A stretch of DNA of 64,000 bases, taken from assembly GCF_025336485.1 (NCBI RefSeq), contig NZ_JAODAB010000004.1:124001-188000 (forward strand). Direction: 5' to 3'. The first letter of the stretch is position 1; every line of letters starts with the position of its first letter. This DNA is from Pseudomonas citri. Lineage in GTDB: Bacteria; Pseudomonadota; Gammaproteobacteria; Pseudomonadales; Pseudomonadaceae. Shown piece by piece: positions 56,488 to 64,000 of the stretch. A model generated the notes under the pieces. That model made no database searches and was not told the origin of the DNA. It saw nothing but the letters and a program-made list of their open reading frames with translations. The translations under genes and the position numbers were made by a program.

Positions 56488-57960
56488 ATGAAAGTTGAAA
56501 ACAGAAGTATTCTGGACAGCTTGGGAACCAGCCTCCCAACAGAGGAAGCCGATACGCTCCGCCCGAGCCTAGGTACATTGCGTCTTATTTTTCTGATCAT
56601 CGCTGCAGCGGCACCGATGGCGGCGGTACTGGGTGTCGTTCCCATCGCCTTTGCTTTTGGTAATGGACTGGGGGTACCACTCACTTTCGCGGGAGTCGCC
56701 GTCATTCTGGGCTTTTTTACGGTCGGCTATAACGCGATGAGCAAGGAGGTGGTGAATGTTGGTGCATTCTACGCTTATGTAGCCCGTGGCTTCGGTAGTG
56801 TATTGGGGCTTGGCTCAGCCTTCCTGGCGATACTCTCCTACACGGTTTTCGTGTGTGGGGTCGTTGGTTATGTGGCTTTCTTTACACAGGTTGCGTTAAG
56901 CGATCTATTCGGTATCAACGTGCACTGGATAGTGCCGGCAATAGTTGCTGTGGTACTCGCAGCGATCCTTGGCTATCGGCAGATCGATTTCAGCTCACGG
57001 ATGCTCGCCATTCTGCTGGCGGTCGAATTCGCCGTGCTGATTGCACTGAACATTAGCATTATCTGGAGCAAAGGGGCAGACGCATTTCCCGTCAGTGTTT
57101 TCAGTTTGAGTGCGGTTTTCAGCGGGGCACCGGGCATCGCCATCATGTTGGCGTTCACCTGTTTCATCGGCGTGGAATCTGCAGCACTGTATTCCGAAGA
57201 GACCCATTCACCTTCGCGCAGTATCGGGCTGGCAACCTTCGGGGCTGTTTTTCTCACGGCGTTGTTCTATTTCGTGACCACGTGGATCACCATTGGTGCC
57301 GTGGGCAGCGATGTCCAGAATGTCGCGACGAGTCAGTTGGCAACGCTCTACTTCAATCTCGGGGACCAATACCTCAATAAGCTTGCCACCCATACCATGG
57401 AACTGTTCCTTTCGACGAGCATGTTCGCAACCTTGCTTGCGATTCATAATGTGGCCAGTCGCTATATCTTTGCCCTTGGCCGACAGGGCTGTCTCCCAGC
57501 ATTTTTAGGGCGTGTACATCCGACGCATGCCTCACCTCACAATGCGAGTGCGCTTATTACCCTGATCACTGTTACCGTTGTCGCCATCACCTTTGAATTT
57601 GGCCTTGATCCCCTACTAGGCTTGGGGGCAGTCGGAATCGGATTCGGTACGGTTGGTATCATCGCGCTTCAGGCGCTTACCAGCCTTGCCATCATCGCTT
57701 ACTTCCGTCGCAAGGGCCGCACTCATTGGTGGCGCACTCTAACCGCACCCATCGTAAGCTTCATCGGTCTTGCATTGGCAGTGTCGCTTGCCGTAAGAAA
57801 TTTCGATCTCCTGACCGGAAGTAAGAGCCCAGTAGTAATTCTTCTGCCCTACCTGCTTGTCCTGGCGTTTATCATCGGTGGCCTGTATGCCATTCGCCTT
57901 AAGAAGTCTCATCCGGACGTATACTCCGCAATCGCTCAGAACGTTAACTCGGAGGGCTAA
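56488..57960 (+). CDS. APC-superfamily amino-acid/amine permease
   Basis: A 490-aa inner-membrane transporter with about 12 hydrophobic segments. The first (LRLIFLIIAAAAPMAAVLGV) is near 30-50; the family region GVESAALYSEETHSPSRSIG after segment 6 is typical of APC permeases. It probably imports an amino acid or amine by proton symport; the substrate is unknown. ATG 56488 has CGGAGA upstream and gives the normal length. ATG 56344 with AAGGAA upstream would add 48 residues without family features. It is the only intact gene between 55 and 60 kb, with a good terminator after it. Confidence 0.87.
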   Translation: MKVENRSILDSLGTSLPTEEADTLRPSLGTLRLIFLIIAAAAPMAAVLGVVPIAFAFGNGLGVPLTFAGVAVILGFFTVGYNAMSKEVVNVGAFYAYVARGFGSVLGLGSAFLAILSYTVFVCGVVGYVAFFTQVALSDLFGINVHWIVPAIVAVVLAAILGYRQIDFSSRMLAILLAVEFAVLIALNISIIWSKGADAFPVSVFSLSAVFSGAPGIAIMLAFTCFIGVESAALYSEETHSPSRSIGLATFGAVFLTALFYFVTTWITIGAVGSDVQNVATSQLATLYFNLGDQYLNKLATHTMELFLSTSMFATLLAIHNVASRYIFALGRQGCLPAFLGRVHPTHASPHNASALITLITVTVVAITFEFGLDPLLGLGAVGIGFGTVGIIALQALTSLAIIAYFRRKGRTHWWRTLTAPIVSFIGLALAVSLAVRNFDLLTGSKSPVVILLPYLLVLAFIIGGLYAIRLKKSHPDVYSAIAQNVNSEG

Positions 57961-57974
57961 CATCTATTCAGCTT

Positions 57975-57999
57975 GCTGACTGGGCTCGTACCAGTCAGC
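57975..57999 (+). terminator. Terminator of the permease gene
   Basis: GCTGACTGG (57975-57983), 7-nt loop, CCAGTCAGC (57991-57999): a perfect 9-bp stem starting 15 bp after the permease stop, followed by CAATCTT. Confidence 0.6.
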
Positions 58000-58275
58000 C
58001 AATCTTGGTCCTGGTCGACACCTCGCAAAAGGTAGTCGACCAAATCGAAGAGCACGCGAGCATTTCCGGCGCCAGCGGATACATGATTAATCCCTTGTTC
58101 AGTCCCGGCACATCTAAAATTTGTGTAACTAATCATCCACGAATTACTGAAGCGCGGCCTCTACAGAACCCAGCCGCAAAGTGGTACCTTCAGGCCCAGG
58201 CTGTCGGAGGATGGCGGCAGTCATTTACCCGATTCTGCTCATGGAGACTCGCTCCGCCTCGGTAGCAACCTATAG
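58000..58275 (+). pseudogene. Remnant of a luciferase-like monooxygenase (NtaA/SnaA/DszA type), C-terminus
   Basis: Frame 1 reads VDQIEEHASISGASGYMINP then LFSPGT. After a frameshift near 58115 and a stop the next frame reads LIIHELLKRGLYRTQPQSGT and then F and about 30 residues. The DQIEE...GASGYMINP and ELLKRGLYRT pattern is the C-terminus of flavin-dependent NtaA/SnaA/DszA monooxygenases. Only about 90 codons are left. Confidence 0.6.
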
Positions 58276-58690
58276 CCCGAAGGCGACTGCTTAAGTTATC
58301 AAAATGTGCCGAGCGATCGACAATAACATCATGGACCATGGGTAGCCCCATCGCTGCCGTATAAAACTATACAGCGTAAGAAGCAGGGCAGAGGTACAGA
58401 CCCGAGATTGATCCAGCTAACGGGCGTAAATGAACAAGGGCTGTTCACGGACCTGCTCCAGATTCAACTGTGCGACCTCAATCTATCCTTACATCTAAAG
58501 AAGCAGCGGTGCGGATGTGGGTCGTTCGAAAAACACTTTCAACCCCGCGTCCCGCAACACTTCAACCACTTGCACTTTCGTCCTCAGTGGCACCTTCAAA
58601 TCCAGACTCACCAATTGATGCTGGCTTTTTTTACAGGACTGGTAAGGACCACCTGATTCTTGCGCTCACTGGGGCTGGGTACACAGCATG
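58276..58690. other. Decayed region without an identifiable gene
   Basis: Open frames are short on both strands. On the minus strand LKVPLRTKVQVVEVLRDAGL then KVFFERPTS (about 58510-58610) has protein-like composition and may be a gene fragment, but I do not recognise it. Confidence 0.4.
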
Positions 58691-58695
58691 GATAT

Positions 58696-58890
58696 TCACA
58701 GCTCGAGGTTTTCGATCAAAAAGCCCACTAAGTCTAGAGGGCTCTCGCTGTCGATCACCTTGTAGATCAAATCGCGTTTACTGCGCGGCAACTTCTTGAC
58801 CACGCTCTTCGCCGAAACCCTGACGGCTTCGTCGGTCCCATGGATACGTGCCGCGAGCAGCAGCACAAGCGTGGCGTCAGTGAGGTTCAT
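58696..58890 (-). CDS. Small hypothetical protein
   Basis: A 64-aa helical protein starting MNLTDATLVLLLAARIHGTD and ending DLVGFLIENLEL, rich in Leu, Val and Lys. Codon use looks normal, and it is longer and cleaner than chance frames nearby. There is no good ribosome site: only GGGTG lies upstream. I do not recognise a family. It could be a real small protein or the end of a decayed gene of the same island. Confidence 0.4.
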   Translation of the reverse strand: MNLTDATLVLLLAARIHGTDEAVRVSAKSVVKKLPRSKRDLIYKVIDSESPLDLVGFLIENLEL

Positions 58891-59117
58891 GGCAGCACCC
58901 AAAAAATTTACGCGGCAGTGTACCGACTCTTGTCTTTGCCGAGATAGCCCTCCCAACAAAACGATGTTTAGTAGTGTAGATATTCTGATTGCCGCACATA
59001 GGGGGGCACAAGCCAAAAAGAACGGGTAAGGGTCGGAAGGGAATGGTGATTCAAGGATAAGAGCTCTATCCGAAAAGGTTAAAAGACTATTGTCCCAGCT
59101 ATTTCCCGGAGGTCACG

Positions 59118-59330
59118 ATGCTCAATCTATTTCGCCACAAAAGGCAGAAGCCCTCTCCGCCACCGACCGTGAGCGTCGCCGCAAGTTACCTGCCCATCGA
59201 GTCTGCCCACAGCCTGTTAGCAGCGGAGCACCACCGCCAGTAGCTAGATCGCATCTGACAGTACACCACCTTCGCCCATGCGCAGTTCATCCAACTCTAT
59301 TAAAATCCGATCCATCATCACGTAGAAGAA
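59118..59330 (+). pseudogene. Remnant of a MobH/TraI-type conjugative relaxase, N-terminus
   Basis: ATG at 59118 with GGAGG 6 nt upstream reads MLNLFRHKRQKPSPPPTVSV, then YLPIESAHSLLAAEHHRQ, TAG, LDRI, TGA, QYTTFAHAQFIQLY, TAA, all in one frame. It resembles the N-terminus of TraI-domain relaxases of integrating conjugative elements (R-KR-P-P...L-PES---LL---R-Q-L---IWQ-T--S---F--LY). Nonsense codons replace residues such as the Trp of IWQ (TGG to TGA). The rest of the gene is absent. Confidence 0.55.
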
Positions 59331-59366
59331 AGCGTTCAGGGAACGCAGCTTCCGAACTCCAGCATT

Positions 59367-59463
59367 AAGGGCGATGGTGTCCGCTCATTTTGATCTGACC
59401 CCGAAATTTTGGACATCAACATTGGGGGGGGGCAGATCATTTTAAGCGGACGCAATAGCCCTT
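59367..59463. repeat. 97-bp imperfect palindrome resembling paired insertion-sequence ends
   Basis: The left arm contains GTCCGCTCATTTTGATCTGA (59379-59398) and then CCCC; the right arm contains GGGGCAGATCATTTTAAGCG (59429-59448) and then GAC, its near-perfect reverse complement. Outer AAGGGC and GCCCTT also match. About 26 bp lie between the arms. It could be a MITE or an insertion sequence collapsed to its ends. It sits at the break of the relaxase remnant. Confidence 0.6.
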
Positions 59464-59489
59464 AACGCCAGGACTTCCACCCGCCATTA

Positions 59490-60165
59490 GCCCATCAGTC
59501 TATCGCTGAGAACGGCCTGCTCTGGCAAAATTCGCGGCATGACTTCCTCGCTCAACCTCGACCAAATGTCCCCGGGCCCGATGTGCCGCTCCAGCCCTTG
59601 GTCGATGCTCTACGCGAAACAGTGCTTGCTCAAGGCGTGATCCACGCTGACGAAACGCCAGTGCAGATACTCGCACCGGAAGAGAAAAAACCACCAAGCT
59701 TGCGTCTAGGCTACTGCACCACTCGTTATTGGGCATTCAAAACGGTGGGTTACAACTTCACCCCAAGCCGTGCGAGCGAACATGCACACAACTATCTTGG
59801 TCAGTGGAATGGCAAGCTGGTTTGCGACGATTTCGCCTGCTACAAAACAAGCTTCCGGCAAGGCATCGCCGACATCGATTGCATGGCCCAAGCCCGCCCC
59901 AAATTTTTCGATTTACACGCGACGAACAAAAGCCAACCGGCCGAGCATACGCCGCACCCAATTGGCGGGTTGTACGAACCTGAACGGTAAGCACTGGAGA
60001 TGATCGACGAAGATCGCTGGCGAATACGTCAGGAAAAAGCGGCACCCCATATCGACGCACTGTATACCAATATGTTGGCCCAGCGCGACCTTGTGCCCGA
60101 AAGACCGGCTATCGTCAAAGCTATGGATTACAGCCACAAGCGCTGGACGGACCGTTCGTACCGAT
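59490..60165 (+). mobile_element. IS66-family transposase remnant
   Basis: The central part of an IS66 TnpC transposase: LQPLVDALRETVLAQGVIHA, DETPVQIL, YWAFKTVGYNF, YLGQWNGKLVCDDFACYKTS, then ARPKFFDLHATNKSQPAE. An in-frame TAA at 59988 precedes ALEMIDEDRWRIRQEKAAPH and DYSHKRW. The N-terminus, the C-terminal end and the terminal repeats are missing. The DDE residues HADETP and CDD are still present, but the gene is dead. It separates the island from the GC-richer patatin region. Confidence 0.8.
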
Positions 60166-60195
60166 GCAGCTACCTTTCCCGACTCATGACGACGC

Positions 60196-61245
60196 TCATA
60201 GAAATTCCTGTCGGATGTCGATACTCGACCGTTCGCCAATATTCCGATAGTTCTCACTGAGCCATGCCTCGGCCTCGCGGCGTCCGTTGTCGCGCAGTCC
60301 GCAAAGGAAGTCCCAGCCTGCGTTGTACTTGCTGGACACGCTGAGCGCGCACATCGCTGCGTCGGATCGAATGGAGTGGATCAGCATCTCCTTCATCTCA
60401 CCGCGATCGACTTTGCCTTGCTGGATGAGGTCGGTGACAAAGGCGATGGTGCGCATCTCACGCATCAGCGAAGAGTTGAAGCTGATTTCATTGATGCGAT
60501 TAAGGATGCTGGCAGCTGTAATAGGCACGCCCGGGCGGACGAGTGGGTTGATGTGGACGATCACCACATCGCGCGTATTGCAGTGGTAGATCAACGGGAA
60601 AATGGCCGGGTTTCCCATATAGCCACCATCCCAGTAGTGCTGGCCGTCGATCGTGATCGCCCTGAACAATGTTGGCACACAGGCCGAAGCAAGCACCGCT
60701 TCGACGCAGACGTCCTCGTCCGAGAAGATGCGTATCTTCCCCGTCTCTACATTGGTCGCGCACAGATAGAGGTGAAACGGGCATTGCTTTCGCAAGGCGG
60801 CGAAATCGACCTGACTCTCCAGCACCTCTCGCAGCGGATTCAGGTTCTGGCGATTGAACTGGTAAGGCGAGAAAATACGAAGCGCCATGTCCGCGAACGC
60901 ATAAATGGGTGAATGGTCCAGCCCGAAGCTGTGCGTCCCTTTCAACCATGGCGTCCAGCGCAACGGGTTATGACGCTCGGCGGACTGCGCCACGGCGGAC
61001 CAGAAATCGTGCAGCGCCTGGCGCGCGCCGGCCACGTCACCCTGCAGCATGCCGTAGGCCAACACGACGGCATTCATCGCGCCGGCACTGGTTGCGCTCA
61101 CTCCTTCAATGGCAAGCCTGCCGTCCTCGAGCAACCGATCGAGCACCCCCCAGGTGAACGCGCCGTGCATCCCGCCGCCCTGCAAAGCCAGCGCGACCAG
61201 CTTACGCTCGTCACTACCCCGATGCGCTCCGTTCTTCGTGGTCAT
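60196..61245 (-). CDS. Patatin-like phospholipase
   Basis: A 349-aa patatin-fold lipid hydrolase. The oxyanion loop is ALQGGGMHGAF near 20-30, the nucleophile Ser53 is in SATSAGAMNAV and the catalytic Asp in YWDGGYMGNPAIFPL near 208, so the Ser-Asp dyad is complete. There is no signal peptide. It would release fatty acids from phospholipid or polyester granules. GAGGAG precedes the start at 61245. It is followed immediately by the IS66 remnant; its own C-terminus seems complete (IGERSSIDIRQEFL), though the junction is very close. The promoter lies in the 113 bp before the next gene. Confidence 0.9.
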   Translation of the reverse strand: MTTKNGAHRGSDERKLVALALQGGGMHGAFTWGVLDRLLEDGRLAIEGVSATSAGAMNAVVLAYGMLQGDVAGARQALHDFWSAVAQSAERHNPLRWTPWLKGTHSFGLDHSPIYAFADMALRIFSPYQFNRQNLNPLREVLESQVDFAALRKQCPFHLYLCATNVETGKIRIFSDEDVCVEAVLASACVPTLFRAITIDGQHYWDGGYMGNPAIFPLIYHCNTRDVVIVHINPLVRPGVPITAASILNRINEISFNSSLMREMRTIAFVTDLIQQGKVDRGEMKEMLIHSIRSDAAMCALSVSSKYNAGWDFLCGLRDNGRREAEAWLSENYRNIGERSSIDIRQEFL

Positions 61246-61358
61246 TCTTGGACTCCTCGCCGGTGCTGAGCAGCATCAGGCGCTTGGCGCGGTGTTTCGC
61301 CCCGTTATACACTTACCGACGACACGCCGATGCTCGATTCAGCACTATGTGTCATCGA

Positions 61359-64000
61359 TCATTTACCCCCCGATGCCCATGCATCGAGCAGCGTCTTGGC
61401 TTGTAGCAAATCAACGCTGTCGAAGCCTTCAGTGAAAAAGCTGTAAATGTCGGCCAGCATTTGCCTGGCCGCCGCCTTGTCTCGTGTTTCCCATAGCTGA
61501 GCAAGGCTCACTGTGGCTCGTAACTCGAGTGACTTTGCCCCTTGTCGTCGAGCGACCGAGATCGCCTTGTGAAAGCATGCTTGCGCTTGCTGCTGCACGG
61601 CAGAACCCTGTCTGTCTGCGCCCGGGCATTGGAGGGTAAGGGTTCCTTTGAGCCGGTACAGCTCTGCCTCGTAAAAGTGCTCGCCTGTTCTGTTCACCAT
61701 AGCCAACGCGTCGGTCACGGCATCCAGTCCTGCTTGCGGTTTCCCGGCGCGCTCGTGCGCTGCGGCCAGCAGAGCCAGAAAATAAGAGCATCCAAGCTCT
61801 GCTCCAGCTGCCTGGTAATTGGCGATACCCTCGGTTATTTGAGCGATTCCCTCGCCAATATTCCCCTGCTCGGCGCGAGCCCAACCTTGGACGATAGTTC
61901 CCCATGCCCAATAAAACGGAAATCCTCGTTCGAGTGAAAGCTTGATGGCGGCATCGGCGCACTCTTCGGCTAGTTGTACGTCGTGCCGAAACTGTCCCAG
62001 AATCGACGTAGCGGACAGGGTGAAGGCCAAGCTAATTGGGTGAGAGATCTTCTTGTCCAGAGCAAGGGTATCCCGGCTGCGCGTGCTTGCCTGATCGGGG
62101 AAACCCAGGTACCAAAGACTCCAGGCCGAAAATGTCAGGACGTAGCCCGGATCCATGCCGTAGGTAATGGCATGTGTGCGATGACGGTCCGGGGAGTAGA
62201 GGGCACGCGCTCGCTCCTGGTGTTCATGGGCATCGCGCAGCTTACCTTGGAAAAACAATGTAGCCCCTAGTGCCGCATGGGCATCTACGAGCAAATCCGG
62301 ATCCTGCGCAACTTGCGCAATATTGAGCAATCGTTCAGCCAGTTCGCATGCAGTTGCGTATTGCGCACGCAACGAGTAGTAAGTCCCCAGCCCAAACAGC
62401 GATGGGAAAAGCACTGAGTCGTCACCTACTTGTTGCGCGCATAACGCCAGTGCGCGGGTGTAAGTAGTCGCCACCTCGGGCGCGGCATAGCCTCGAACGG
62501 CCATCAAAGCCGGGCCCAACGCAAGTAGCAATGTCAGTTCCTGATGAGCACGCGCGGGCGTGTCGGGCAAATGCTCGAGCAATTCCAGTGCCGCGCCGAG
62601 GTGACGCATCGCCTCGATATTGGCAGAATGCTGGAGGGCCTGTTGCCCGGTACGGTGCAGGTATTCCACGGCCTTCGGAACATTGCCGCTCAACCTGTAG
62701 TGGTGCGCCAGTTCGCTGCAATAATCTGCAATGCGGGTGGGGAACAGTTCTTCGATGGCCTGCGCCGTGCGTTCATGCAGCGCGTTACGCCGCTCCGTAA
62801 GTAGCGAGCTGCCCGCGACCTCCTGGGTCAGCGCATGCTTGAACGAATATTCCACCTCCGGAAATGCGGGCCGCTGGTAAATGAACTCCGCGGCCTCCAA
62901 TCGGGCCAGCAGATGGAGTAAATGTTCGTCCGTCCAAGCGCCCCATCCATCACAGATGCGCTGGATCAGACTGATTGCAAACTCCTTGCCAATGACGGCG
63001 AGTGTCTGCAGTAATTCCTTCTGCGCAACGGGGAGCCGGTCGATACGGGCGGCGAGCACACCCTGCACGGTGGTGGGAATATGCAGTGCGGTCGGAGTTT
63101 GCTCAATCCGATAACGGCCGGGTTCGCCGAGCAGCGATTTCTCCTCGACCAGCGTTTGGACCACTTCCTCCATGAAGAAAGGGTTGCCCTCCGTCTTCTC
63201 CAGGATGAGCTGTTTGAGGGGGACGAGGGTGAGATCGTCCCCAAGCAGAGCTCCAAGCAGTCCCTGGGCTTCGGCCGGGCCCAGCGGTTCGAGCCGCAAC
63301 TGGCTGCAATGACCCGCGCGCGTCCACGCAGGCTGATACTCGGGCCGGTAGTTCACGAGAATCAGGATCGGGGCACTCGTCACGCGGCCAATGAGGTACG
63401 TGAGAAATGCTTCGGTCTCGCGGTCCAGCCATTGCAGGTCCTCGAACAGCAGTTCGATCGGCTGATCGTGACTCTCGCGCGCCAGAAGCTGGGTAATCGC
63501 GTCGAAGATGCGATCGCGCCGGATCTGAGGATCCATTTCCGCGAGCGCCGAATTGCGTTCGCCAATGCCCAGCAGATAGAGCAGGTAGGGCACGAGTTCC
63601 TCGAAGCTGCGCTCGAGCGTCAGGGTCTTGCCCATGACCTTTTCCCGGCACCGCCGCTCGTCGTCCAGGGCAGTGATCTGAAAGTAGTTTTTCAGAAGCT
63701 CGATGAGCGGAAGATAGGCAAAGGCCTTGCCGTGCGACACCGAGAACGTCTCCAGCACCAGACAGCCGTGCCGCGAGTCTTCCTTGAACTCATGGAACAG
63801 CCGCGACTTCCCGACCCCGGCCTCCCCCACCACCTCGACAATCTGCCCATGGCCCGCTTTGGCTTGCTCGAGCGCCTGATGCAACTGGTCCAACTCGATC
63901 TGGCGGCCGACAAACCTGGCCAACCCGCGATGCGCCGCCACCTGCAGGCGCGTGCGCAGAGCACCGAGCCCCTGCACCTCGTACACGACGAGCGGATCGG
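61359..64000 (-). CDS. AAA ATPase-TPR signalling protein (adenylate-cyclase-like family), cut by window end
   Basis: About 880 residues of a large multidomain protein. An ATPase domain has Walker A GEAGVGKSRL near 54 and Walker B ELLFEDLQWLD near 180. A long TPR-rich C-terminal half (about 430-870) follows, with repeated ALxxx--A--LG patterns. The first visible residues (VYEVQGLGALRTRLQ) are the linker that normally follows a class III adenylate/guanylate cyclase domain, and the frame stays open to base 64000, so that domain probably lies outside. The GTG at 63986 is internal. High GC and strong third-position G/C set it apart from the catabolic island. Its ligand and target are unknown. Confidence 0.85.
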   Translation of the reverse strand, partial: DPLVVYEVQGLGALRTRLQVAAHRGLARFVGRQIELDQLHQALEQAKAGHGQIVEVVGEAGVGKSRLFHEFKEDSRHGCLVLETFSVSHGKAFAYLPLIELLKNYFQITALDDERRCREKVMGKTLTLERSFEELVPYLLYLLGIGERNSALAEMDPQIRRDRIFDAITQLLARESHDQPIELLFEDLQWLDRETEAFLTYLIGRVTSAPILILVNYRPEYQPAWTRAGHCSQLRLEPLGPAEAQGLLGALLGDDLTLVPLKQLILEKTEGNPFFMEEVVQTLVEEKSLLGEPGRYRIEQTPTALHIPTTVQGVLAARIDRLPVAQKELLQTLAVIGKEFAISLIQRICDGWGAWTDEHLLHLLARLEAAEFIYQRPAFPEVEYSFKHALTQEVAGSSLLTERRNALHERTAQAIEELFPTRIADYCSELAHHYRLSGNVPKAVEYLHRTGQQALQHSANIEAMRHLGAALELLEHLPDTPARAHQELTLLLALGPALMAVRGYAAPEVATTYTRALALCAQQVGDDSVLFPSLFGLGTYYSLRAQYATACELAERLLNIAQVAQDPDLLVDAHAALGATLFFQGKLRDAHEHQERARALYSPDRHRTHAITYGMDPGYVLTFSAWSLWYLGFPDQASTRSRDTLALDKKISHPISLAFTLSATSILGQFRHDVQLAEECADAAIKLSLERGFPFYWAWGTIVQGWARAEQGNIGEGIAQITEGIANYQAAGAELGCSYFLALLAAAHERAGKPQAGLDAVTDALAMVNRTGEHFYEAELYRLKGTLTLQCPGADRQGSAVQQQAQACFHKAISVARRQGAKSLELRATVSLAQLWETRDKAAARQMLADIYSFFTEGFDSVDLLQAKTLLDAWASGGK

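Noticed and set aside
58470..58799. 109-aa plus-strand open frame
   Set aside because: Overlaps the better minus-strand small gene, low-complexity composition, no ribosome site.
60000..60260. 86-aa plus-strand frame as a separate gene
   Set aside because: Its first 60 residues continue the IS66 transposase frame after a nonsense codon, and its end is antisense to the patatin gene.
1..64000. CRISPR arrays, tRNA, rRNA genes or riboswitches
   Set aside because: No regularly spaced repeats and no cloverleaf or rRNA-like segments were noticed on reading; a covariance-model scan was not possible.

Overview
The window looks like chromosomal DNA of a gammaproteobacterium close to Pseudomonas. It has moderate GC, three chemoreceptors, many AraC, LysR and LacI regulators, and short-spaced catabolic operons with AAGGAG-type ribosome sites. 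I see no rRNA, tRNA or CRISPR array. Decayed gene fragments, one decayed insertion sequence (IS66) and the start of a dead conjugation relaxase suggest that much of it is an eroding genomic island. The last 4 kb (patatin, AAA/TPR protein) looks more GC-rich and lies beyond the IS66 remnant.

Layout. Positions 1-7 kb: the end of a phenylacetaldehyde dehydrogenase-like gene, a FeaR-type activator, a large chemoreceptor, a DUF1329 protein and an AraC regulator. 7-9 kb: a YtcJ-type amidohydrolase. 9-12 kb: copy A of a repeated block (SnoaL-like, pyridoxamine-phosphate-oxidase-like, GST, LysR), mostly dead. 12-14 kb: a second chemoreceptor. 14.6-21.5 kb: an AraC regulator followed by a tandemly duplicated unit of outer-membrane protein, SnoaL/DUF4440 protein and amidase. 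21.7-50.4 kb: a large acyl-CoA-type catabolic cluster. 50.4-51.5 kb: a LacI regulator. 51.8-55 kb: copy B of the repeated block. 55-60.2 kb: mostly remnants (MarR, alginate-export porin, thiolase, luciferase-like monooxygenase, MobH relaxase, IS66), plus one intact APC permease. 60.2-64 kb: patatin and AAA/TPR protein.

The catabolic cluster has four promoters in two divergent pairs. Pair 1 (36.1-36.5 kb) drives leftward FAD monooxygenase, SDR, zinc-fold dehydrogenase, cupin and acyl-CoA synthetase, probably followed by FadL porin, PntAB, thiolase, enoyl-CoA hydratase/isomerase and a soluble PAS chemoreceptor. It drives rightward a 598-aa acyl-CoA dehydrogenase. Pair 2 (47.4-47.7 kb) drives leftward VOC protein, alpha/beta hydrolase, single-chain 2-oxoacid:ferredoxin oxidoreductase, DUF1993, acyl-CoA dehydrogenase, SDR and phosphotransferase. 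It drives rightward an isocitrate-lyase-fold lyase, a quinone-oxidoreductase-like enzyme and an SDR. Each of the four promoters has a copy of a palindrome resembling GTGCTAACGTTAGCAC, the pattern expected for a LacI-family operator, and the only LacI gene lies at the end of the cluster.

My reading is that an unidentified hydrophobic ring or branched compound enters through the FadL-type porin. It would be hydroxylated and cleaved by the monooxygenase and hydrolase, activated to a CoA ester, and degraded by beta-oxidation. A phosphotransferase/ACAD/SDR module like the levulinate LvaA/C/D set would process 4-hydroxyacyl-CoA. PntAB would supply NADPH. The substrate cannot be read from the sequence. 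The whole cluster lies between the two same-orientation repeat blocks 43 kb apart, so recombination between them could delete or amplify it.
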